A stretch of 64,000 nucleotides of DNA from an uncultured Lachnospiraceae bacterium (lineage in GTDB: Bacteria > Bacillota > Clostridia > Lachnospirales > Lachnospiraceae): assembly GCA_900548905.1 (NCBI GenBank), contig URMK01000005.1, positions 62,001 through 126,000 of the forward strand, given 5' to 3'. Both the position numbers and the translations under genes were made by a program. The notes below the pieces were generated by a model that saw only the letters and a program-made list of their open reading frames with translations, had not been told where the DNA came from and ran no database searches. The first letter of the stretch is position 1, and each line of letters opens with the position of its first letter. Shown here in pieces: positions 17,245 through 26,904 of the stretch.

Positions 17245-18342
17245 TTAAACATTAAACCGGAACAGAATGTTGTCACCATCCTGAACCACATATTCCTTGC
17301 CTTCCATTCTCACAAGGCCTTTTTCCCTCGCTGCTGCCAGAGAGCCCTGTTCCAACAGATCTTTATAATTCACGACCTCGGCCTTGATAAAACCTCTTTC
17401 AAAATCGGTATGTATCTTGCCTGCCGCCTGGGGCGCCTTGGTTCCCAGCTTAATCGTCCATGCCCTTGTCTCATCTTCCCCGGAGGTCAGGAAGCTGATC
17501 AGGCCGAGAAGCCTGTAGCTGGCCTTCACCAGCTTGTCCAGACCGGATTCCTTCAGGCCGAGATCCTCCAGGAACATGGCCTTTTCGTCCTCCTCCAGTT
17601 CGGAAATTTCTTCTTCGATCTGGGCACAGATAACAAAAACGCCGCTGCCGTTTTCAGCCGCGAACTCCCTGACAGCCGCCACACCTGCATTCGTTGCCCC
17701 ATCGTCCGCCAGATCCGATTCCGAGACGTTAGCTGCATAAATCACGGGTTTTGCCGTCAGCAGATTCAGCGATGCAAAAATTTCCTCTTCCTCTTCGTCC
17801 TCCGGCTCAAAGCTCATCGCCAGCTTGCCGTCCTCCAAAAGATCCTTAACCCGCTCCAGAAGAGCCGCCTCTTTGGCAACGGTCTTGTCCATTCTGGCCT
17901 GCTTTCCTACTTTGGCAATCCTTCTTTCCAGGATTTCGATATCGGAAAAAATCAGTTCCAGATTGATAGTTTCAATATCCCGGATCGGATTAATATTTCC
18001 GTCCACATGCACAACATTGTCATCTTCAAAGCAGCGTACGACATGGACAATGGCATCCACCTCCCTGATGTTGCTGAGGAACTGGTTGCCCAGGCCCTCT
18101 CCTTTGGAGGCTCCTTTTACCAGGCCTGCGATATCCACGAACTCAATGACCGCAGGGGTTACTTTTTTGGAATGGTACATATCGCCCAGAAGCTTCAGCC
18201 TTTCATCGGGCACGGTTACGATCCCTACATTGGGATCGATGGTACAGAAAGGATAGTTAGCGGATTCCGCCCCTGCTTTTGTCAGGGAATTAAATAAGGT
18301 GCTTTTTCCTACGTTGGGGAGGCCTACGATACCTAATTTCAT
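17245..18342 (-). CDS. ychF: Redox-regulated ATPase/GTPase YchF (Obg family)
   Basis: Ribosome-associated P-loop NTPase of the TRAFAC/Obg-like family; characterised YchF/OLA1 proteins prefer ATP. It has 365 residues. Motifs are GLPNVGKSTLFN (G1, residues 7-18), FVDIAGLVKGASKGEGLGN (G3), a central coiled-coil/helical region rich in Glu, and the C-terminal TGS-like domain ending GDNILFRFNV. GGAG precedes ATG 18342. It is the last gene of the rsgA-side run and ends at a terminator before the division cluster. Many Clostridia have rpe at this place after rsgA; it is absent here. Confidence 0.95.
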   Translation of the reverse strand: MKLGIVGLPNVGKSTLFNSLTKAGAESANYPFCTIDPNVGIVTVPDERLKLLGDMYHSKKVTPAVIEFVDIAGLVKGASKGEGLGNQFLSNIREVDAIVHVVRCFEDDNVVHVDGNINPIRDIETINLELIFSDIEILERRIAKVGKQARMDKTVAKEAALLERVKDLLEDGKLAMSFEPEDEEEEEIFASLNLLTAKPVIYAANVSESDLADDGATNAGVAAVREFAAENGSGVFVICAQIEEEISELEEDEKAMFLEDLGLKESGLDKLVKASYRLLGLISFLTSGEDETRAWTIKLGTKAPQAAGKIHTDFERGFIKAEVVNYKDLLEQGSLAAAREKGLVRMEGKEYVVQDGDNILFRFNV

Positions 18343-18366
18343 ATTCTTTTAAATCTCCTTTAGTTT

Positions 18367-19248
18367 TCAGTTATGATACTTTCTTTTGTCCTTCAGTTCT
18401 TCATACAGCTGACAGTAATTCTCATATCTGCTCCTGCTGATTTCCCCCTGCTCCAATGCTGTTTTCACCCCGCAGTCAGGTTCTTTTACGTGGGCACAGC
18501 CGGTAAACCGGCATTTCGGCTCCCACAAAGCAAATTCCGGGAAAAATTCCTGCAAATCCTCTTTTTCCATGCCGTAAAGTTCAATAGAACTGAAACCGGG
18601 CGTGTCCACAATATAGGTTCCCTCGCTGACATATATCAGTTCGGAGTGCCTTGTGGTATGTTTGCCTCTTTCGATTTTGGCGCTGATTTCACCGGTCTCC
18701 ATGGAGATCCCCGTCTGAAGCCGGTTGATCAGGGAGGATTTACCCACGCCGCTTGGGCCTGCCACCGTGGTGGTCTTGTCCGTAAGCACCTGACGAAGCT
18801 CTTCCAGCCCGTCCCCCTGCCTGGCACTGGTAAATAAAACCCGGTAGCCCGTATTCCGGTAGCTTGCCAGCAGCCTCACCTTTTCTTCTTCCTCCACCAG
18901 ATCCTGCTTATTAAAACAGATGCAGCAATCCACCTTCTGCTTTTCCATGGTAACCAGGAAACGGTCCAGAAGGTTCAGGTTAGGTGAGGGACTTGCCGCC
19001 GCCATGATGACCAGCGCCTGATCCACATTCGCTACCGCAGGACGAATGAGTTCATTCGTCCTGGGCAGTATGGTGCTGATGTTGGCGGTGAGGGTGCCCT
19101 CATCCAATATATCTATTTTCACATAATCCCCGGGGAGGGGCTTTTTCTTATCCTTCCGGAATATCCCCTTCGCCTTGCATTCATATATCCGGCTGCCGGC
19201 CTGCACGTAGTAGAAACCGGCTATTCCTCTGACTATTCTTCCCCTCAT
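18367..19248 (-). CDS. rsgA: Ribosome small subunit-dependent GTPase RsgA
   Basis: Circularly permuted GTPase that checks late 30S subunit assembly. It has 293 residues: an N-terminal OB-fold (about 1-65), then the permuted G motifs NKQD (G4, FNKQDLV), GPSGVGKSSL (G1) and DTPGF (G3), and a C-terminal zinc domain whose ligands are in CRFTGCAHVKEPDCGV. ATG 19248 lies 4 bases after the prkC stop, the conserved prpC-prkC-rsgA arrangement. The kinase is known to phosphorylate RsgA-type GTPases in other Firmicutes. Confidence 0.96.
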   Translation of the reverse strand: MRGRIVRGIAGFYYVQAGSRIYECKAKGIFRKDKKKPLPGDYVKIDILDEGTLTANISTILPRTNELIRPAVANVDQALVIMAAASPSPNLNLLDRFLVTMEKQKVDCCICFNKQDLVEEEEKVRLLASYRNTGYRVLFTSARQGDGLEELRQVLTDKTTTVAGPSGVGKSSLINRLQTGISMETGEISAKIERGKHTTRHSELIYVSEGTYIVDTPGFSSIELYGMEKEDLQEFFPEFALWEPKCRFTGCAHVKEPDCGVKTALEQGEISRSRYENYCQLYEELKDKRKYHN

Positions 19249-19252
19249 GCAA

Positions 19253-21364
19253 CTACTCTTTCTTCACAAACTGCAGCGGCCTGGTCACTGTTTTCTCCTG
19301 GACTCCGCCGGGTTCCACCACAGCTTCACCCGTTACCGGATCCGTCGTGGTAACCGATTCCGTAGCCACGTTGTAAATGAGGGTTAGGGTACCTGTGGGT
19401 TCCTTAATCTGGTTAAGGTTAAGCGGCCAGGGGAAAGAGGTTGCAACGGTACGGGCAATCTCCGTACCGGACGCCGTGGTCACGACGAGAACGCAGGGTG
19501 TCCCCTCCACATACTGGGGATCCTCCAGCGCAGGGCTGGCGATGTTTTCCGCGTAGGTATATGTCGCCTCCGGTCCCTTGCTCACATAAACATCAATGGA
19601 TGTGCCGGGATCAACCTCGGTTCCCACTGAATAGCTCAAACCGCATATTTTGCCCAGCAGGCTTTCATCTTCGTTGTATACTTCGGATATATTGCGTACC
19701 GTGAGCCCGGCGGACTCTATCATGCTCTTTCCTTCGTCAGGCAGCAGGCCCATGACATCGGGCACCTGCACCTTGCTTTCCTGAGGCCCCTGGCTGATTG
19801 TAATAGTTACCGTACTTCCTCTTTCCGCATTGGTACCGCCCTCCGGTTTCTGTGTCATTACATTTCCTTTGGGAACGGTATCGGAGTAGCCTTCCTTCTT
19901 TTCCGTGAGGAAGCCTTCCCCTTCCAGGGCCGCCACCGCTTCCGCCAGCGGTTTATTATACGTGTCTGGCACCGTTATTCCGGCATCCTTGCCGCTCACC
20001 CGAAGCACCACCTTGGACCCGGGCTTCAGCTGGGTTCCCTTCTTCACATCCGAATCAATCACGAGGCCTTCCTCCACGCTGTCGCTTTCCACATACTCCA
20101 CCGACGGCTCAAGGCCCATCTTGGTAAGCTTTTGCCTGGCCTCCGCCTCCGTCATGCCGGCAACTTCAATCATTTTAACGGTTCCGTCTTCACCGGAAGA
20201 AGAAAAATCAAAGATTCCTATCGCCCTTCCCACAAGGAATATCACGACACAGCCGATAATGATAGCGCCGATAACCGCAAGAACGGTGGTCACCTTTTCC
20301 ATCCTGGATTCGTATTCTTCCTCTTCCTCATCGTCTTCCGGTTCCGGCTGATACACCGCCTGTGCCCTCTTTTTCCCGCTCCGGGAAGGAGGGGCGGCAG
20401 GTTTTGCCGTGTTCTTTTTCAGCCGGATTTCCTCCGTATGCGAGGGTTTCTTGGACTGTTTTTTAATCTGCTCCATATCATCCCTGGATATGGTGCGTGT
20501 GGCCGCCGTAGCTTCCGGATCCACGGTACGGACAAAATCCTCATCCGGTGATATAAGGGATTTTTTCAAATCCTCAATCAGCGAGTTCATGGACTGGTAT
20601 CTGCGGTCCGGGCTTTTCTGGGTGCATTTGAGCACAATCTGCTCCACGCTCACCGGTATTTCCGGCACATAATCCCTGGGCGAAGGCATAGGCTCCTGTA
20701 TATGTTTAATGGCAATTGCCACCGTTGTATCCCCGTTAAAAGGGACGCGTCCTGTGAGCATTTCAAATAATGTTATGCCCATGGAATAAATATCGCTTTT
20801 TTCATCACTGTAGCCCCCTCTGGCCTGCTCCGGTGAGGTATAATGGACGCTTCCCATGACATTGGAAGTAATGGTATTGCTGGTTGCTGCCTTGGCAATA
20901 CCAAAATCCGTAACTTTTACTTTTCCTTCTTTTGAAATAATGATATTCTGAGGCTTGATGTCACGATGGATTATGTGGTTGTTGTGGGCTGCCTCGATGC
21001 CCATACACGCCTGAATGGCTATGCTGACTGCTTCTTTTACGGAAAGACGTGCTTTTTTCTCAATATATTTTTTAAGGGTAATTCCTTCCACCAGCTCCAT
21101 GACAATAAAATGGATGCCGTTGTCCTCCCCTACGTCGTACACATTTACAATATTAGGATGCATCAGGCTTGCCGCGGCCTGGGCCTCCACTCTGAATTTG
21201 GATACGAAATTTGAATTTTCACTGAATTCCTGTTTCAGCACCTTTACCGCCACATACCGGTTCAGCTTATGGCATTTGGCTTTATAAACATCCGACATCC
21301 CGCCGGTACCGATTTTTTCGAGAATTTCATATCTTTCTCCCAGCATCATTCCAATTTTAATCAT
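19253..21364 (-). CDS. prkC: Serine/threonine protein kinase PrkC with PASTA repeats
   Basis: Membrane Hanks-type kinase that senses peptidoglycan or lipid II and phosphorylates cytosolic proteins. It has 703 residues. The kinase domain (about 11-275) shows the GTGGMSDVYKA loop, catalytic Lys41 in VAVKVL, HRDIKPQN, DFGIA and SPEQARG. A linker rich in Lys/Pro/Glu follows, then one membrane helix at about 362-385. Three PASTA repeats (about 395-600) precede a C-terminal beta-rich segment that ends RPLQFVKKE. GGAGG precedes ATG 21364. The cognate phosphatase prpC lies directly upstream, with a 146-base spacer. Confidence 0.97.
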   Translation of the reverse strand: MIKIGMMLGERYEILEKIGTGGMSDVYKAKCHKLNRYVAVKVLKQEFSENSNFVSKFRVEAQAAASLMHPNIVNVYDVGEDNGIHFIVMELVEGITLKKYIEKKARLSVKEAVSIAIQACMGIEAAHNNHIIHRDIKPQNIIISKEGKVKVTDFGIAKAATSNTITSNVMGSVHYTSPEQARGGYSDEKSDIYSMGITLFEMLTGRVPFNGDTTVAIAIKHIQEPMPSPRDYVPEIPVSVEQIVLKCTQKSPDRRYQSMNSLIEDLKKSLISPDEDFVRTVDPEATAATRTISRDDMEQIKKQSKKPSHTEEIRLKKNTAKPAAPPSRSGKKRAQAVYQPEPEDDEEEEEYESRMEKVTTVLAVIGAIIIGCVVIFLVGRAIGIFDFSSSGEDGTVKMIEVAGMTEAEARQKLTKMGLEPSVEYVESDSVEEGLVIDSDVKKGTQLKPGSKVVLRVSGKDAGITVPDTYNKPLAEAVAALEGEGFLTEKKEGYSDTVPKGNVMTQKPEGGTNAERGSTVTITISQGPQESKVQVPDVMGLLPDEGKSMIESAGLTVRNISEVYNEDESLLGKICGLSYSVGTEVDPGTSIDVYVSKGPEATYTYAENIASPALEDPQYVEGTPCVLVVTTASGTEIARTVATSFPWPLNLNQIKEPTGTLTLIYNVATESVTTTDPVTGEAVVEPGGVQEKTVTRPLQFVKKE

Positions 21365-21510
21365 TCCAGTCCTCCTGCCCGCCCGGAAAATACGCTGCTT
21401 TCCCGACGGGTAAAAATAGAATCGCCCGGCGGCGGTTCATTCATCCTCCACTTGGCATGCACAATATTCTTCTGCGGCAACCGCACCTTCCCGGTTACCC
21501 TCTGCATACA

Positions 21511-22236
21511 TTATGAAAACGGGTCTATCACAATCACTGCGATATTATCCCTGCCGCCATTATCGTTGGCTGCCTGCACCAGAGCCTGCGCCCTCTGCTG
21601 AATCGTTCCCTCACCGGTCAAAATCCGGTAAATTTCTTCATCCTCCAGCATATCCGTCAGGCCGTCTGAACATAGCAGCACAATATTCCCCGGTTTCAGC
21701 GGCCTTCTGAAACAGTCCACGCTTAAATCCTGTTCCAGCCCCACCGCCCGGGTAATGATATTCTTATTCGGATGGCTTCTGGCTTCTTCTTTGTTGATGC
21801 CTCCAATCCTGACCATTTCCTGCACCAGGGAATGGTCCTCCGTAACCTGTTCAATTCCGCCGTTTACCACATACAGCCTGCTGTCTCCCACATTCGCCGC
21901 AATGAGCTCTTCTCCATCCCAGCAGGCGGCAACGACCGTAGTTCCCATGCCGGAAAAACGTTCATCTTCTCCGGCCCTTTTTTCAATCACTTCGTTTGCT
22001 CTCTGTATAGCCTGTGTCAGGATTTCCTCAGGCTTTTTGCCCTCCGATTCCCGGACTCCCTCCAGTATGGTTTCCACCGCACAGCTGGAAGCATATCCGC
22101 CGGCCTTGTGGCCTCCCATGCCATCTGCCACCAGAAAAATATTCGGCAGGTTTCCGACAGGTTCCAGGGAGGAATATATATGATCCTGATTCAGTTGTCT
22201 TTTCTTCCCGATATCGGTGATAGAAAATGCTTTCAC
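21511..22236 (-). CDS. prpC: PP2C-family Ser/Thr phosphatase PrpC/Stp
   Basis: Metal-dependent phosphatase that reverses PrkC phosphorylation. It has 241 residues. Conserved PPM motifs are visible: an RQLNQD variant near the start, VADGMGGHKAG (metal Asp), ANVGDSRLYVV, EDHSLVQ, SDGLTDML, and DNGGRDNIAVIV at the end. The start is GTG 22236, directly abutting the rlmN stop (TAAGTG), which implies translational coupling. The kinase-phosphatase pair is conserved in Firmicutes. Confidence 0.96.
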   Translation of the reverse strand: MKAFSITDIGKKRQLNQDHIYSSLEPVGNLPNIFLVADGMGGHKAGGYASSCAVETILEGVRESEGKKPEEILTQAIQRANEVIEKRAGEDERFSGMGTTVVAACWDGEELIAANVGDSRLYVVNGGIEQVTEDHSLVQEMVRIGGINKEEARSHPNKNIITRAVGLEQDLSVDCFRRPLKPGNIVLLCSDGLTDMLEDEEIYRILTGEGTIQQRAQALVQAANDNGGRDNIAVIVIDPFS

Positions 22237-23286
22237 TTAAACTTCCCTTTCCTCAACTCTTGCTATATGACGCCGCCGGAGCTGTCCGCAGGCCCCGTCT
22301 ATATCTCTGCCCATTTCCCTTCTGATTGTAACATTAATTTTGTTTTTTTCAAGTTTATTTTTAAACGCGAGGATTTCCTTCTGCCCGGACTGCCTGTAAC
22401 TGCGCTCTTTTATAGGATTCACAGGAATGAGGTTCACATGGCAGTTTAATGGCCCCGCCAGAGCCGACAGTTGCTTGGCATCCCCGGACGTATCGTTCAC
22501 GCCGGCGACAAGGCTGTATTCAAAGGTAATCCTTCTGCCTGTTTTTTCAAAGTAGTATGCGCACGCTTCCATTAATTCATCCATATGGTAGGTATCTGCT
22601 ATAGGCATCAGCTCCCTGCGCTTTTCATCCGTCCCCGCATGCAGGGAAAGAGCCAGGGTAATAGAAAGCCCTTTTTCCGCCAGCTCCCTCATCTTTGGCA
22701 CAATGCCGCAGGTGGAAACAGTTATGTTCCTCTGGCTGATATGGAGGCCGTGCTCCTCTGTGAGTATGTGGAGAAAGGTAAGCAGATTATCAAAGTTATC
22801 CATAGGTTCCCCGGTTCCCATCACCACCACATGGGACACCCGTTCCCCCGTCAGCCGGGTAATCGCATAGATTTGATCCAGCATTTCCGACGGCAGAAGG
22901 TTCCTCTCCCAGCCGTCCAGGGTTGACGCGCAGAACCGGCAGCCCATCTTACACCCAACCTGGGAGGAAATACATACGGAATTGCCGTGCTTATATTTCA
23001 TCCATACGCTTTCCACCATATTACCGTCGGAGAGGGCGAACAGGAATTTCCGGGTACCGTCCAGCCTGGATTCCTGGATTTCAACCGGTTTCAGGCTCAC
23101 ATAGGGATACTGCGCCTCCAGCTTCTTACGCAGGGCCAGGGGGATATTGGTCATTTCCTCATAGGAGGATGCCAGCTTACAGTGCATCCAGTCATACAGC
23201 TGACCGGCCCGGAAGCTTTTTTCCCCCAGCCGCTCCATTTCTGTTTTCAGTTCTTCCAGCGTCATGGATTTGATGTCAGTGCCCAT
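22237..23286 (-). CDS. rlmN: 23S rRNA (adenine(2503)-C(2))-methyltransferase RlmN
   Basis: Radical SAM enzyme that methylates A2503 of 23S rRNA and A37 of some tRNAs. It has 349 residues. The radical SAM cysteines are in CKMGCRFCAST. Other motifs are VVMGTGEPMDNFDN and ISLHAGTDEKR, and a C-terminal CGQL provides the methyl-carrying Cys region. I chose ATG 23286 because AGAGG sits 6 bases upstream; the TTG at 23304 would lie within rsmB without a site. The start is 2 bases before the rsmB stop codon. It is RlmN rather than Cfr by the flanking operon and length. Confidence 0.95.
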   Translation of the reverse strand: MGTDIKSMTLEELKTEMERLGEKSFRAGQLYDWMHCKLASSYEEMTNIPLALRKKLEAQYPYVSLKPVEIQESRLDGTRKFLFALSDGNMVESVWMKYKHGNSVCISSQVGCKMGCRFCASTLDGWERNLLPSEMLDQIYAITRLTGERVSHVVVMGTGEPMDNFDNLLTFLHILTEEHGLHISQRNITVSTCGIVPKMRELAEKGLSITLALSLHAGTDEKRRELMPIADTYHMDELMEACAYYFEKTGRRITFEYSLVAGVNDTSGDAKQLSALAGPLNCHVNLIPVNPIKERSYRQSGQKEILAFKNKLEKNKINVTIRREMGRDIDGACGQLRRRHIARVEEREV

Positions 23287-23287
23287 A

Positions 23288-24661
23288 TTATTCCTCTCGT
23301 ACAAAGGCGGCTAAAAAAAAGCCGTCTGTTTTATGAATTCCCGGCAGAAGCTGGCACATTCCTGCCGCGCTCCTCTTATCCCTTAAGACCTCCGGCAGCC
23401 CGCCGTCAAGGCTCTGGAAAGAAAAAGGGAAGCTGTCTGCAAACCAGACTGCCTGTTCTTCATTTTCTTCTTTATTAATAGTACAGGTACTGTAGATAAG
23501 CGTTCCTCCGGGTTTTACACAAGCGGCCGCCCGGGTGAGGATCCGCCGCTGCAGCGCTGCCACCTCCCGAAGGCTCTCCGGCGTCGCGCGGTATTTGATG
23601 TCCGCTTTTCTGCCGATGACACCCAGGCCGGAACAGGGCAGATCCGCAAGCACCACATCTGCCGCCGCTATCATGCTTTCATCCGGCACCGTGGCATCCC
23701 ATACCTTAACCTCCAAGTTGGAAAGCCCCATCCTTCCGGCATTTTCCAGAATCAGACCCGCTTTATATGACGATACATCTCTCGCCTCTACCCTGCCCCG
23801 GCCGGCCAGGCGCTCTGCCGCATGAACTGCTTTGCCGCCGGGAGCGGCACAGACGTCCAGCAGGAAATCCGCGTGTTCCCTTCCATGCAGCGCGCATTCC
23901 GTTACCAGCATGCTGCTCACGTCCTGCACAGTGAACAGGCCCCTGTCAAACCCGGGAAGAGATGCAACCCCTTCGGCTTTATGCAGCATATAGGCATAGG
24001 GAAGGTAGGGATGGGGGACAGGGCCTGCGCCGCTGTCTTCCAGTTCCTTCAACAGCGCCGTACGCTCTTCATCCGTCAGCTTCTGCGCCAGCCTTATCGT
24101 AACGGGCCGGGGTTCAAGCAGGCCGGCCAGAATCTGTTCCGCGGCCTCAGGGCCGTAATCCGCCAGCCACATCCGAACAATCCATTCCGGCATGGAATAC
24201 ATAACAGACAGGTACCGTACCGGCTCTTTCTCTTTATCCGGCCACTCCAGTTTTTCTTTTTCCCGGGCCAGACTGCGCAGCACACCGTTCACATAGCCCT
24301 TCAGCTGCTGGAAATGCCTGCTTACCGCCAGCTTTACCGCCTCATTGCAGGCCGCCGAATCGGGGACATTGTCCATGAAAAGGATCTGGTAGGCTCCCAT
24401 CCGCAGCAGATTACGGATGAGGGGCTTGCATTTGGAAAGAGGCAATTTGGAAAACCGGCCCAGGATATAGTCCAGCTGAAGCCTCCGTTCCGTCACTCCT
24501 TCCGTAAGGCGCTTGATAAACGCCTTATCACGGCTGTCCAGATAATTGTATTTATCCAGAACACTTTTCAGAAGAAGGTTAACGTATTCCTGTCCTTTTT
24601 CCGTTTCCATTAAAATATCCAGCACCAGACCCCTGGCATTTACTCCGCTGTCCGTCTTCAT
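23288..24661 (-). CDS. rsmB: 16S rRNA (cytosine(967)-C(5))-methyltransferase RsmB
   Basis: SAM-dependent m5C methyltransferase with an N-terminal NusB-like RNA-binding domain (about 1-140) and a C-terminal NOP2/Sun domain. The SAM loop is VCAAPGGKAVHAAE (about 268), followed by DVSSYKAGLILENAGRMGL, DLPCSGLGVIGRKADIKY with the motif IV Cys, and YSTCTINKEENE with the nucleophilic Cys. It has 457 residues, as expected. GGAG lies 6 bases before ATG 24661. It is followed by rlmN with almost no gap. Confidence 0.95.
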   Translation of the reverse strand: MKTDSGVNARGLVLDILMETEKGQEYVNLLLKSVLDKYNYLDSRDKAFIKRLTEGVTERRLQLDYILGRFSKLPLSKCKPLIRNLLRMGAYQILFMDNVPDSAACNEAVKLAVSRHFQQLKGYVNGVLRSLAREKEKLEWPDKEKEPVRYLSVMYSMPEWIVRMWLADYGPEAAEQILAGLLEPRPVTIRLAQKLTDEERTALLKELEDSGAGPVPHPYLPYAYMLHKAEGVASLPGFDRGLFTVQDVSSMLVTECALHGREHADFLLDVCAAPGGKAVHAAERLAGRGRVEARDVSSYKAGLILENAGRMGLSNLEVKVWDATVPDESMIAAADVVLADLPCSGLGVIGRKADIKYRATPESLREVAALQRRILTRAAACVKPGGTLIYSTCTINKEENEEQAVWFADSFPFSFQSLDGGLPEVLRDKRSAAGMCQLLPGIHKTDGFFLAAFVREE

Positions 24662-24709
24662 CTGTACTCCTATCCTATATGCTTTCGTATAACTATTCCG
24701 TGCCAGGCT

Positions 24710-25414
24710 TTAATCACGATCTCTTCTTCCGCCGGCCAGAAGATACAGTCGGAGAAGCTGCAGGATAGAGGACGCGGCGGCGGCAACATACGTAAGTGCA
24801 GCGGCGCTGAGCACCTTCCTGCAGTATCCGGTTTCCTCTTCCGACAGGATCCGATAGCCCTGAAGCATCTTCAGGGCGCGTCCGGAGGCATTGAATTCCA
24901 CCGGCAGGGTTACCAGCTGAAACAGCACGGAAATGGCAAATACCCAGATTCCGATCTGTATAAACGTATAGCTGAGACCGAAAATCAGTCCAAGAACCAC
25001 CATAGGCAGCCCCAGGGCAGAACCAAAATTTGCTACCGGAACCAGCGCACCTCTTATTTTCAGGGGTGCATAGCCTTCCTTATCCTGCACCGCATGGCCG
25101 CATTCATGCGCCGCTACGCCAATGGCGGCTACGCTGCCCGATCCATAGGTTGCGTCCGAAAGACGCAGGACTTTAGTCCTGGGATCGTAATGGTCGGTGA
25201 GGTTCCCCTTCACATGCTCCACCCGTACGTCCCCCAGGCCGTTATAATTTAAAATCATTCTGGCAGCTTCCGCTCCCGTCATTCCCGTCATGCTCCGCAC
25301 CCGGGAATACTTGTTATAGGTGCTGTTCACCCTGGAACTGGCCCAGATAGAAAGCACCGCACCGATAATAACCAAAAAATAAGTAGGGTCAAAATAATAA
25401 CCGAATCCTAACAT
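24710..25414 (-). CDS. Zinc metallopeptidase, YugP/DUF-type neutral protease-like membrane protein
   Basis: Membrane protein of 234 residues with an N-terminal helix (FDPTYFLVIIGAVLSIWASSRV) and two or three further hydrophobic segments after residue 140. The zinc-binding HEXXH motif is AAHECGHAVQ near residue 107, and the preceding LRLSDATYGSGSVAAIGVAAHE is typical of the YugP family. The start overlaps the fmt stop by seven bases (ATGTTAG), so expression is coupled to fmt. The substrate is not known for the family. It is nearly always found in this fmt-rsmB position in Clostridia. Confidence 0.9.
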   Translation of the reverse strand: MLGFGYYFDPTYFLVIIGAVLSIWASSRVNSTYNKYSRVRSMTGMTGAEAARMILNYNGLGDVRVEHVKGNLTDHYDPRTKVLRLSDATYGSGSVAAIGVAAHECGHAVQDKEGYAPLKIRGALVPVANFGSALGLPMVVLGLIFGLSYTFIQIGIWVFAISVLFQLVTLPVEFNASGRALKMLQGYRILSEEETGYCRKVLSAAALTYVAAAASSILQLLRLYLLAGGRRDRD

Positions 25415-26340
25415 CCCAGCATTTCTCCTTTTTCTAATCTGCAGCCCAGAAGAAAATCTTTAACCTGCATGCGTTTCTTTCCTTCCAACTGGAGCTGCGT
25501 CACCTTCAGTACTCCATCCCCGGTATTGATATACAGGGCTTCCTTATCCGCTCTTTTCACACTTCCGGGCTGCCCCTGCACAGCTTCCTCACAGGGAGAG
25601 GCCTCCCAGATTTTCAGCGTTTTCCCTTTATATGAAGTATACGCACTGGGCCATGGATTTAATCCTCTTATCAATCGCACGGTTTCCGCCGCAGGACGGG
25701 TGAAATCAATCAGCCCCATGGATTTGTCAATCAACCCCGCATAACAGCTTTCCGAATCGTTCTGAGGCTGCGGAACCGCCTCCCCTTTTTCAATAGCCGA
25801 AAGGGCGGGAACAATCAAAGCAGCCCCTGCTTCGGCCAGCTTATCATGGAGGCTGGCATAGGTGTCCTCCCGGGTAATCGGCACTTCCGCTTTAAAAAGC
25901 ATGTCCCCTGTATCTATTCCTGTGTCCATCTGCATAATAGTGATACCCGTCTTATCTTCACCGTTGATAATCGCCCATTGAATAGGAGCTGCCCCCCTGT
26001 ATCTGGGCAGAAGGGAGGCATGGATATTCACGCATCCGAGCCTTGGCATATCCAGGATTTCCCGGGAAAGAATCTGTCCGAAGGCCGCTACCACAAAAAT
26101 ATCCGCCTCATAGGTTTTCAGCTGTTCCACCGCTTCCGGTTTTTTTATCCTCACCGGCTGAAAAACGGGAATCTCATGGGAAACCGCAAATTGCTTTACC
26201 GGGCTCATCTGCAGTTCTTTTCCTCTTCCCTTCGGCTTGTCCGGCTGTGTCACCACAGCGCTTATCTCATGTCCAGCCTTCCAGATCGCTTCCAGCGCTT
26301 TAGCCGCATAATCCGGGGTTCCCATAAATACCATTTTCAT
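25408..26340 (-). CDS. fmt: Methionyl-tRNA formyltransferase
   Basis: Formylates initiator Met-tRNA with 10-formyl-THF. It has 310 residues: a Rossmann-like formyltransferase domain with FMGTPDYAAKALE at the start and the active-site segment NIHASLLPRYRGAAPIQWAI(I)NG plus ITIMQMDTGIDTGDML, then a C-terminal OB-fold for tRNA binding. It lies after def and before the zinc peptidase, the classical def-fmt pair that adds and removes the formyl group. Confidence 0.97.
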   Translation of the reverse strand: MKMVFMGTPDYAAKALEAIWKAGHEISAVVTQPDKPKGRGKELQMSPVKQFAVSHEIPVFQPVRIKKPEAVEQLKTYEADIFVVAAFGQILSREILDMPRLGCVNIHASLLPRYRGAAPIQWAIINGEDKTGITIMQMDTGIDTGDMLFKAEVPITREDTYASLHDKLAEAGAALIVPALSAIEKGEAVPQPQNDSESCYAGLIDKSMGLIDFTRPAAETVRLIRGLNPWPSAYTSYKGKTLKIWEASPCEEAVQGQPGSVKRADKEALYINTGDGVLKVTQLQLEGKKRMQVKDFLLGCRLEKGEMLGC

Positions 26341-26360
26341 ACGATTGCCTTCCTTTATTC

Positions 26361-26387
26361 TTAACTGTTCAGTCCCTTCACAGTTAC
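26361..26387. repeat. Degenerate copy of REP-like palindrome
   Basis: On the minus strand GTAACTGTGAAGG-GACTGAACAGTTAA is a 27-base imperfect dyad. Its ends resemble the 30-base element at 63447-63476. It fills the def-fmt spacer. Confidence 0.35.
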
Positions 26388-26860
26388 TATTCTTCCGCTT
26401 CTTCCACGTCCATCAGCTCACCTTCCACTTTTTCCACATACATATGGCCGTCCAGGTGATCAATTTCATGGCAGAAAGCTCTGGCCAACAGTTCCGTTCC
26501 TTCTATTTCAAAGGGCTTCATATCCCTGTCATAAGCCCTGATTTTTACATAATTAGGCCTGGTCACCGTTCCGCTTTTTCCCGGCAGGCTCAGGCACCCT
26601 TCGCCTCCGGTCTGCTCTCCGCTGGTTTCCAGGATACGGGGATTAATCAAAACAATCGGGTCTTCCCCTGTCACATCTACTACTACAATTCTTTTCAGGA
26701 TTCCCACCTGAGGCGCAGCCAGTCCGACGCCGTTTGCATCATACATGGTTTCCAACATATCGTCAATCAATTCTTTGATACGGGGGGTCACTTCCTTTAC
26801 TTCCTTACAAATCTTTTCCAGGATGGGATCCCCCATGATTCTGATATTTCTGATAGCCAT
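26387..26860 (-). CDS. def: Peptide deformylase
   Basis: Metal-dependent hydrolase removing the N-formyl group from nascent proteins. It has 157 residues. The three family motifs are intact: GVGLAAPQVG (about 44-53), EGCLSLPG with the metal Cys, and HEIDHLDG (HEXXH) near residue 135. It lies between priA and fmt. Short type 1B-like form. Confidence 0.97.
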   Translation of the reverse strand: MAIRNIRIMGDPILEKICKEVKEVTPRIKELIDDMLETMYDANGVGLAAPQVGILKRIVVVDVTGEDPIVLINPRILETSGEQTGGEGCLSLPGKSGTVTRPNYVKIRAYDRDMKPFEIEGTELLARAFCHEIDHLDGHMYVEKVEGELMDVEEAEE

Positions 26861-26904
26861 TTTTTTCTTCCACCTTTCTTCTTTTGATAGTAGCTGTTCC
26901 TCTC